A DNA stretch of 20,084 bases, taken from positions 1-20,084 of IMG/VR virus record IMGVR_UViG_3300021963_010579; one strand, written 5' to 3'. The stretch comes from a virus. Every line of letters starts with the position of its first letter. Position 1 is the first letter of the stretch. Positions 15,669 to 20,084 of this stretch are shown piece by piece. The position numbers were made by a program, and so were the translations under genes. The notes beneath the pieces were generated by a model, which did not search any database, was not told the origin of the DNA, and saw only the letters and a program-made list of their open reading frames with translations.

Positions 15669-15992
15669 TCACGTGCCCCGACGTTTTGCGGCCTCGACGA
15701 CGGCATCAATGTCGATCGGTACGACGCTATCGACACTCGGCGTGGCTGCGTCGACGCATGCCTCTAGCGCTAGCTTCAAGTCGAGCGCCGCGAGGGTGCG
15801 TAGGACGAGGCCCAATTCCGCCCGCGCTTTGCCTTGCTCGACGGCCACTATCCATTGGCGGCTAACGCCGACGCGGCGAGCAAGATCTGCTTGGTTGAGC
15901 GCGAGCTGCCTTCTCCGATGACGGATGACCAGCCCGAAGTCCAAAGGCGTTCGATTGTGCACAGCGCCTCGTTCAATTGTCGTCGTTCGCAT
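15669..15992 (-). CDS. HipB/y4mF-like XRE antitoxin or regulator, apparently without a HipA partner
   Basis: This 107-residue protein has an XRE helix-turn-helix: TPLDFGLVIRHRRRQLALNQ, then ADLARRVGVSRQWIVAVEQG and KARAELGLVLRTL. This is the pattern of the y4mF/HipB-type antitoxins of alphaproteobacteria. HipB proteins repress their own operon and neutralise the kinase toxin HipA, normally encoded immediately downstream. Here the downstream minus-strand DNA has only a 12-codon frame (15632-15667) and then the end of the DUF6362-like gene, so the toxin is missing. The start ATG at 15990-15992 gives the family length. A first operator-like site (15979-15994) overlaps the start, which suggests autoregulation. 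The C-terminal tail is acidic, as expected for an antitoxin. Confidence 0.78.
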   Translation of the reverse strand: MRTTTIERGAVHNRTPLDFGLVIRHRRRQLALNQADLARRVGVSRQWIVAVEQGKARAELGLVLRTLAALDLKLALEACVDAATPSVDSVVPIDIDAVVEAAKRRGT

Positions 15993-16074
15993 ACAATACA
16001 GCATTGTCGCCGTTCGGCGACAAGCGAAAAAGTCATCGAACGGTGACAGCGTACGATGTCGTCGTTCGATGATA
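15977..16074. promoter_or_regulatory. Four operator-like 16-bp sites at 26-27 bp pitch
   Basis: Four related partial palindromes lie at 15979-15994 (GTCGTCGTTCGCATAC), 16006-16021 (GTCGCCGTTCGGCGAC), 16032-16047 (GTCATCGAACGGTGAC) and 16058-16073 (GTCGTCGTTCGATGAT). The second is a perfect inverted repeat that extends to 16004-16023. Starts are 27, 26 and 26 bases apart. They share the core GTC-N-(C/T)CG-(T/A)(T/A)-CG-N-(C/T)GA. They sit between the divergent HipB-like and ParDE genes, so they are likely operators for one of these antitoxins, most simply the XRE protein (inference). Confidence 0.65.
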
Positions 16075-16115
16075 ATTCTGCCTGAGATAAACAGATGGAT
16101 CGGCCTATCCAAATG

Positions 16116-16130
16116 TACCAAAAAATGGTA
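16116..16130. promoter_or_regulatory. ParDE promoter-proximal inverted repeat
   Basis: TACCA and TGGTA flank an A5 spacer and form a perfect inverted repeat 30 bases before the antitoxin start. A TATGCT-like -10 candidate follows directly at about 16131-16136. Type II antitoxins of the ParD type bind such repeats in their own promoters, so autoregulation is likely. No clear -35 hexamer is seen. Confidence 0.45.
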
Positions 16131-16159
16131 TATGCTGCCCACGTCCAAGGAGGCGTGGC

Positions 16160-16405
16160 ATGGCGCGCAATACATCCGTTTCCCTAGGCGACCATTTCGC
16201 CGCATTCATTGATGGGCAGGTTCAAACCGGCCGCTACGGCTCGGCCAGCGATGTCGTGCGGGCGGGTTTGCGGCTTCTGGAAGAGCATGAGGCCAAGGTG
16301 AAGGCTCTCCAGGACGCGCTGATCGTCGGAGAGCAATCCGGTCAGCCGGCGCCGCTCGACAGTGACGCGTTCCTGAAGCGCATGCGAACCAAGCATGCCG
16401 GGTAA
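16160..16405 (+). CDS. parD: ParD-family antitoxin (ribbon-helix-helix)
   Basis: This 81-residue protein opens with MARNTSVSLGDHFAAFIDGQ and continues VQTGRYGSASDVVRAGLRLL, the ribbon-helix-helix N-terminus of ParD/CopG antitoxins. The C-terminal tail (about 50-81) is charged and would wrap around the toxin. ParD dimers repress the operon and neutralise ParE. AAGGAGG at 16147-16153 lies six bases before the start codon. The gene overlaps the toxin gene by 11 bases, so the pair is co-translated in the usual antitoxin-first order. It has full length and no defect is seen. Confidence 0.88.
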   Translation: MARNTSVSLGDHFAAFIDGQVQTGRYGSASDVVRAGLRLLEEHEAKVKALQDALIVGEQSGQPAPLDSDAFLKRMRTKHAG

Positions 16406-16694
16406 AAGCCGGGCCTGTCTGCTTTCACCCCGGGCAGAAGCCGACCTCGAAGAAATCTGGCTTTACACCTTCAAGACCTGGTCGCTTGCGCAGGCTGACA
16501 GCTACCACGCCGCCATCGTCGAGGCGTTTGACGATCTGGCGAATGGTAGGAAGATCGGGCGTCTCGTCGATATCCGAGATGGCTACTTAACACATTCGGT
16601 CGGTTCTCATCTTGTATTCTACCGCCTCACCGAATCGGACCTTGTCGTTGTTCGCGTGCTGCATCAGCGCATGGATGTCGCACGGCACCTGTAG
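16395..16694 (+). CDS. parE: ParE/RelE-superfamily toxin
   Basis: This 99-residue protein has the ParE/RelE fold signature. It begins LSPRAEADLEEIWLYTFKTW, continues ADSYHAAIVEAFDDLANGRK, and ends with IRDGYLTHSVGSHLVFYRLT and VRVLHQRMDVARHL. ParE toxins block DNA gyrase; RelE members cleave mRNA on ribosomes. The L-x-x-R-A-x-x-D-L-x-x-I-W start and the R-V-L-H-x-R-M-D ending are typical of ParE. It has normal length, with no missing region. The gene directly follows and overlaps parD, and the pair is most likely functional. Its role in the prophage could be to stabilise the element or to interfere with other phages. Confidence 0.88.
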   Translation: MPGKSRACLLSPRAEADLEEIWLYTFKTWSLAQADSYHAAIVEAFDDLANGRKIGRLVDIRDGYLTHSVGSHLVFYRLTESDLVVVRVLHQRMDVARHL

Positions 16695-17028
16695 CTTTCA
16701 CCCAACGCGAGATTGCTTTGGCTGATACTGAAGTTGTTGCCCGGCTCAGCTTGTCGCAGGTGCAGGCCGAGAAGAGCATCCTTGACTGACGTCAGGTGCC
16801 AGGCCGTCCACGAGCATTCTTTTGGGGAGTTGTCGCAACGCGGAGTGATGCAAAGTAAAGCGTCCGCCGGACACTTTTCGAAGGGACAGAAACGCCGGAT
16901 TGGGCTAGATTTTCTGCCATCCTCACGAGACGAGCGCGCTGGCGCCAACGCGACATTTGGTCTCGCGCGAGGCCGTGCTCCCGATCATTGCTCCCCATCG
17001 GGCTCGGCAAGCGTGGCCACGGAAATTT
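16695..17028. other. Gene-free stretch between ParDE and the decayed HigBA
   Basis: I see no gene here. Both strands are broken or lack protein-like features; a minus-strand frame at 16664-16948 is cysteine-rich but has no start signal and no recognisable family. A perfect ten-base palindrome CTGACGTCAG lies at 16786-16795 and a short one, GTCCG-C-CGGAC, at 16862-16872. The region is likely debris between inserted modules. Confidence 0.4.
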
Positions 17029-17400
17029 TCAAGCCGCGTGATCCTGCCCGCTCTTGATCAGCGACTCCGCCGGGATGCCGAGCCCGTCATGCAGCTGCCA
17101 GATCATTTTGAGCGTGAGCGGGCGCTTGCGGTTGAGGACCTCATAGACCCGGTTGCGGCTGCCGATGAACGGGATGAGATCCCGAGGCTCCAGTCCACCC
17201 TGGTCCATGTGGTACTTGATGGCCTTGACGGGATCAGGACGGTCGAGCGGGTAGTGCTTGGCTTCCCAAGCGTCGATCAACGTCACCAGAACATCCAGCC
17301 GATCGCCTTCGGGCGTGCCGCGCTTTGCGGTCATCAGGCCCGCGACTTACTTGTGGGCGCGGCGGTAATCGCGCTGGGTCTTGATTGGCGTGATATCCAC
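17029..17400 (-). pseudogene. higA: HigA-family antitoxin gene with an internal stop codon
   Basis: The minus-strand frame starting at the GTG at 17398-17400 reads VDITPIKTQRDYRRAHK, then TAA at 17347-17349, then VAGLMTAKRGTPEGDRLDVL and on to the end. HigA proteins commonly have the combination R-D-Y-x-x-A-L-K-E-V...GTPEGDRLDVL, so the stop replaces what was probably a GAA glutamate codon. The rest is intact: EAKHYPLDRPDPVKAIKYHM, the XRE helix-turn-helix LEPRDLIPFIGSRNRVYEVL, and NRKRPLTLKMIWQLHDGLGI. Restart at ATG 17334 would give a 101-residue protein that keeps the DNA-binding domain. The toxin gene before it is almost gone. It may still act as a regulator. Confidence 0.75.
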
Positions 17401-17412
17401 GGCGGTGACCCT

Positions 17413-17463
17413 CTAAACGGTTTCCGCGTCGATGGCATTACCCATACCCGAATGCACACCCGA
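17413..17463 (-). pseudogene. higB: C-terminal remnant of a HigB-type toxin
   Basis: The minus-strand segment SGVHSGMGNAIDAETV followed by TAG lies 12 bases before the higA start, where the higB end is expected. HigB toxins often finish with (V/I)GTHAEYDxIDAETV or similar, so the IDAETV ending plus position supports a remnant. A stop codon lies directly before it and VapC ends at 17502, so no complete toxin is left. Confidence 0.55.
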
Positions 17464-17501
17464 TTACGCCCATTCCGGAACCGGCCCGTCGGTCGATCCG
17501 A

Positions 17502-17915
17502 TTATACCTTGAACGGGTTGAGGACGCGCACGCCAAGGCCGGCAACATCGGCGTCGTTGCGTGTCACCAGCGTAAGGTCATGAACTTTGGCGGTCGCCGC
17601 GAGCAACCCGTCGATGACGGGAATGGGACGCATGGCGCTCATGCGACCCCACGCGTCACTGACGAAACGATCGACAGGGATCACGCGATCGGCGAAAGCC
17701 TCAACGACAGCGTCGAGCCACCCTTGCAAGGCCTCGGCCTTTGCCGGGTCGCGCGGGCGAGCAAGCTCGATGCCTTTGCGGATCTCGCCGAGGATCAGCG
17801 CGCTGAGATAAAGATCGGAATCCTTGATCGAGGAATACCACGCCGCAACGTTTGGATCGCACCGCGTCCCTTTGCGGACCTCGGATATGACGTTCGTGTC
17901 GATCAGGAAACTCAC
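17502..17915 (-). CDS. vapC: VapC-type PIN-domain toxin
   Basis: This 137-residue protein is a PIN-domain ribonuclease. The four acidic active-site residues are visible: Asp6 in FLIDTNVISEVRKG, Glu44 in LILGEIRKGIEL, Asp102 in PIPVIDGLLAATA and Asp121 in LTLVTRNDADVAG. VapC toxins cut tRNA or rRNA and stop translation until neutralised. It uses a GTG start that overlaps the antitoxin stop (GTGA at 17912-17915), the normal antitoxin-first arrangement. Length is normal for the family and the catalytic set is complete, so it is likely active. It ends about 100 bases before the decayed higBA block on the same strand. Confidence 0.92.
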   Translation of the reverse strand: MSFLIDTNVISEVRKGTRCDPNVAAWYSSIKDSDLYLSALILGEIRKGIELARPRDPAKAEALQGWLDAVVEAFADRVIPVDRFVSDAWGRMSAMRPIPVIDGLLAATAKVHDLTLVTRNDADVAGLGVRVLNPFKV

Positions 17916-18196
17916 AGGTCGACCGGCCGGCCAAGGTCACGCGAGCGTTCGAGTTCGATCCCATCCAGGGGAGCGGACGCCAGCAACGCCTTGAGCCCAA
18001 CAGGGCGTGGAGCAATGAAGCGGGCTTTCAGCAGGCTGCGTGTCTCCGCTTCGCGTGCCGGATCGCCAAGCGCCTGGGCGACGCCGCGCAGCAGGACGGC
18101 GTCTTCCTTGCGCACCTGAACTTCGACACGCACGATGCCCTCGCGCTTCTGGCGCTTGCGGAACGATTCGAGCGGGGTCTTGCGAGCGTTGGCCAC
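17912..18196 (-). CDS. vapB: VapB-type antitoxin
   Basis: This 94-residue protein has a strand-helix DNA-binding segment (VRVEVQVRKEDAVLLRGVAQ) and a toxin-binding tail (GLKALLASAPLDGIELERSR, then DLGRPVDL) typical of VapB partners in alphaproteobacteria. It starts with GTG at 18194-18196 (plus-strand CAC). An AGGAGG on the minus strand at 18207-18202 ends five bases before this start, which supports it well. It is expected to bind the palindrome upstream together with VapC and control the operon. The C-terminal DLGRPVDL is the usual ending that inserts into the toxin active site. Confidence 0.82.
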   Translation of the reverse strand: MANARKTPLESFRKRQKREGIVRVEVQVRKEDAVLLRGVAQALGDPAREAETRSLLKARFIAPRPVGLKALLASAPLDGIELERSRDLGRPVDL

Positions 18197-18211
18197 GGCC
18201 GCCTCCTAGTT

Positions 18212-18236
18212 GATTTCCGGAAATGTACCGGAAATC
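18212..18236. promoter_or_regulatory. Perfect inverted repeat in the VapBC promoter
   Basis: GATTTCCGG (18212-18220) and CCGGAAATC (18228-18236) are exact inverted repeats with a seven-base spacer (AAATGTA). They lie 16-40 bases before the vapB start, where the -10 region of a leftward promoter would be. This is a typical operator for VapBC autoregulation. Confidence 0.7.
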
Positions 18237-18264
18237 TACTCGGAGAGCAATGCGATTTAACCCA

Positions 18265-18330
18265 TTGATATCGCGGGTCCTTCCTGCCCTCCTGGTAATG
18301 CGGGAGGGCAAGGCGCGAAACGTCGCTAGC
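18265..18330 (+). other. Candidate phage cos (DNA packaging end) site
   Basis: The segment GCGGGTCCTTCC (18273-18284) matches lambda cosQ (GGGTCCTTT) in all but its last base. About 26 bases later comes a GC-rich GCGGGAGGGCAAGGCGCG (18300-18317), in the position of lambda cosN (GGGGCGGCGACCTCGCG). Between them TGCCCTCC (18285-18292) and GGAGGGCA (18303-18310) form a perfect inverted repeat. The genes to the right (methyltransferase, DUF7220-like) are those that usually precede terminase. The comparison is from memory and is not proof; the palindrome could also be a terminator stem. Confidence 0.4.
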
Positions 18331-18427
18331 GTCAGGGTCGGTTTTTGGGAAGCCAGGCCTACCAATACCAACGCACTGACCTGACGCAGGCCCTGAAGAA
18401 CCAGACTTTTTCGCGCGTGCCTCGTTG

Positions 18428-18455
18428 CTCCTGGACCCCACCTGGAGTCCAGGAG
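18428..18455 (+). repeat. Perfect nine-base-pair stem-loop upstream of the methyltransferase gene
   Basis: CTCCTGGAC (18428-18436) and GTCCAGGAG (18447-18455) are exact inverted repeats with a ten-base loop. They end 43 bases before the methyltransferase start. No U-run follows, so a simple terminator is less likely than a protein-binding site or an mRNA leader structure. Confidence 0.5.
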
Positions 18456-18498
18456 CCGGACCCCGCGCGGCATCCACAAACCGGGATACACGCCCTTT

Positions 18499-19821
18499 AT
18501 GACGCTGAGCTTCGCCCCTGAGCGGATCGAGACCTGGCCGCTGGCCAAGCTGCAGCCCTATGCCGCCAACCCCAAAGCCCATGACGATGATCAGGTGGCG
18601 AAGCTCGCCGCCAGCATGGCGGCGTTTGGCTGGACCGTGCCGTGCCTCGTCGCGAAGGATGGTGAACTGATCGCTGGACACGGCCGTGTCCTGGCCGCCA
18701 CCCGGCTCGGCCTTACTGAGGCTCCGGTAATAGTCCTCGACCATCTGAGTGAGGCTCAGCGCCGAGCCTACAGGATCGCCGACAACAAGCTGACGGAACT
18801 CGGCGGTTGGGATCAGGCCCTTCTATCCGTGGAACTTCAGAGCCTGCTGGCCGATGATTTCGACCTGTCCCTGGTCGGCTTCTCCGACGGTGAACTCGAC
18901 AAGCTGCTCACCTTCGAGCCGGAAACAGCTGAGGGAAGTTCTGAGAGCAAGGGATCGCCGCCGCCGCTGACCATCCCTGAGCCGCCCCGCAATCCGGCGT
19001 CGCGCACGGGCGATCTTTGGATCCTGGGTGACCACCGGCTTCTTTGCGGCGACAGCACCAGCCACGCCAATGTGCGCCGCCTGATGAATGGCGAGCGTGC
19101 CGTCTTGTTCGCGACCGATCCACCATATCTCGTAGATTACGATGGCTCGAACCATCCGAAGCGTAAAAAAGATCCAGCAGAGAGCGAGAGTGTGACATGG
19201 GACGACAGCTCCCAGGGCGCTGAACTCTATGACAACTTCATCGCAGCGGCCGTTGCCGAAGCTATTACCGATGATGCGGCCTGGTACTGTTGGCATGCGT
19301 CTCGCCGACAGGCCATGCTGGAAGCTTGCTGGGAGAAGGCCGGCGCCTTCGTCCATCAGCAGATCATCTGGGTGAAGGAACGCGGTGTGCTCACCCGGTC
19401 TCATTATCTCTGGAAACATGAGCCTTGCTTCATGGGCTGGCGTCGCCCAAACCGACCACCGAAAGTAGCCGAGGAAACGCTGTCCTCGACCTGGCAACTA
19501 CCGAGCTTCGCGAGGGAAGAACGCCCTGATCATCCAACGCCGAAGCCGCTCGATGCCTTCGGAATTCCGATGCGCCAGCACGTGGCGCGGGGTGGGCTCT
19601 GCTACGAACCATTCTCCGGATCTGGCTCGCAGATTATGGCAGGCGAAGCCAATGGTCGCCGTGTCTTCGCGATGGAGATAAGCCCTGCATATGTCGATGT
19701 GGCGGTGGAGCGCTGGCAAGCGCAGACGTGCAGCGTCGCAATCCTGGAAGGTGACGGCCGAAGCTTTGACGTCATCAAAGCCGAGCGGCTTGGAGCGAAC
19801 CCTACGACGGAGGCGGCATGA
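18499..19821 (+). CDS. ParB-like N-domain fused to beta-class DNA N6-adenine/N4-cytosine methyltransferase
   Basis: This 440-residue protein combines two parts. The first (about 8-110) is a ParB/Srx-like domain with LAKLQPYAANPKAHDDDQVA and the GHGR signature (60-63). The second is a methyltransferase with the catalytic DPPY motif IV (207-210) before the AdoMet-binding motif I EPFSGSGS (370-377). That order defines the beta class; the closing block is NGRRVFAMEISPAYVDVAVE. Such ParB-methyltransferase fusions are common in prophages and usually have no matching restriction enzyme. They probably protect phage DNA or alter gene expression. The recognition sequence cannot be read from the protein. 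The gene overlaps the next one by ATGA. Confidence 0.92.
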   Translation: MTLSFAPERIETWPLAKLQPYAANPKAHDDDQVAKLAASMAAFGWTVPCLVAKDGELIAGHGRVLAATRLGLTEAPVIVLDHLSEAQRRAYRIADNKLTELGGWDQALLSVELQSLLADDFDLSLVGFSDGELDKLLTFEPETAEGSSESKGSPPPLTIPEPPRNPASRTGDLWILGDHRLLCGDSTSHANVRRLMNGERAVLFATDPPYLVDYDGSNHPKRKKDPAESESVTWDDSSQGAELYDNFIAAAVAEAITDDAAWYCWHASRRQAMLEACWEKAGAFVHQQIIWVKERGVLTRSHYLWKHEPCFMGWRRPNRPPKVAEETLSSTWQLPSFAREERPDHPTPKPLDAFGIPMRQHVARGGLCYEPFSGSGSQIMAGEANGRRVFAMEISPAYVDVAVERWQAQTCSVAILEGDGRSFDVIKAERLGANPTTEAA

Positions 19822-20084
19822 AGCAGTCACGACGTATGTCGTTGGTGGAATCGCTTGCCAATGTCGCGATCGGCTACGGCGTCGCCGTGCTCAGCCAGCA
19901 GCTCGTGTTTCCCCTGTTCGCGCTGCACACGACGCTGGTGGAGAACCTAATGATCGGCGCGATCTTCACAGTAGTGAGCATCTCACGGTCATTTGCTCTG
20001 CGACGGCTGTTTGAAGCGATCAGGGTTGCCAATCACTGCGGCGACCATGCCGGACATGAAGAACCTGCACCATTCCGTCGATGA
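19818..20084 (+). CDS. Small membrane protein resembling DUF7220
   Basis: This 88-residue protein has two hydrophobic segments: SLVESLANVAIGYGVAVLSQ with QLVFPLFAL (about 8-36), and LVENLMIGAIFTVVSISRSF (about 40-60). The second leads into the basic segment ALRRLFEAIR. The pattern fits small phage membrane proteins I recall as DUF7220; their role is unknown, and a holin-like function has not been shown. The start ATG overlaps the methyltransferase stop, so the two are coupled. The reading frame ends with TGA at the last three bases of the window, so the gene is complete but its downstream context is not visible. Confidence 0.78.
   Translation: MKQSRRMSLVESLANVAIGYGVAVLSQQLVFPLFALHTTLVENLMIGAIFTVVSISRSFALRRLFEAIRVANHCGDHAGHEEPAPFRR

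Noticed and set aside
18028-18744. A 238-codon minus-strand frame upstream of and overlapping vapB and the methyltransferase gene
   Set aside because: It crosses the cos-like and hairpin DNA and the antisense of two real genes, and has no family resemblance.

Overview
The window is high-GC DNA with tightly packed genes. Its gene families (a serine recombinase with DUF2924 and helper genes, DUF6511/DUF6362/DUF7220-like phage genes, HipB/y4mF-like, ParDE, HigBA and VapBC modules) point to an alphaproteobacterium, perhaps of the Hyphomicrobiales or Sphingomonadales. The genus cannot be named from sequence alone. Most of the window reads as the left part of a prophage, or a phage-derived integrative element, that uses a serine recombinase. 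No capsid, tail or terminase gene lies inside it.

Left edge (1-1655): an EamA/DMT-family inner-membrane exporter gene (463-1419) sits between two degraded non-coding stretches. The first (about 1-302, minus strand) looks like a frameshifted IS3-type OrfA remnant. Parts of the two stretches are diverged direct repeats of each other, so the transporter may be flanked by mobile-element debris. Integration block (1656-4103, minus strand): four genes nearly or actually overlapping encode a small conserved protein, a DUF2924 protein, a large serine recombinase and a small HTH-like helper.

Switch and early region (4280-15616): a leftward CI/LexA-like repressor (S24 family) faces a rightward early operon across a 112-bp gap that contains three contiguous DnaA-box-like 9-mers. 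The rightward genes form a DNA replication and recombination set: a MerR-like HTH protein, an excisionase-like HTH protein, two small unknowns, a RecA-fold AAA_24 (Sak4-like) ATPase, a DUF669-like ssDNA-binding candidate, a DEAH helicase, a zinc-finger protein, an HNH protein, a RecB-like nuclease, a primase-helicase, a RuvC-like resolvase and two small phage proteins. Many are joined by ATGA or GTGA overlaps. A 413-bp gap between primase and resolvase carries degenerate repeats and a set of mutually exclusive hairpins. It is the best candidate here for a replication origin or an RNA switch.

Toxin-antitoxin island (15617-18236): an orphan HipB-like regulator, a ParDE pair, a decayed HigBA pair (higA has an internal stop, higB is reduced to its tail) and a VapBC pair are packed between early genes and late-side genes. 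The HipB/ParDE divergent promoter has four 16-bp operator-like sites at a 26-27 bp pitch.

Right edge (18237-20084): a non-coding stretch with a lambda-like cosQ/cosN resemblance precedes a ParB-domain/beta-class adenine methyltransferase and a small membrane protein. This is the position where packaging genes would be expected to begin just beyond the window. I see no tRNA, rRNA or CRISPR array.
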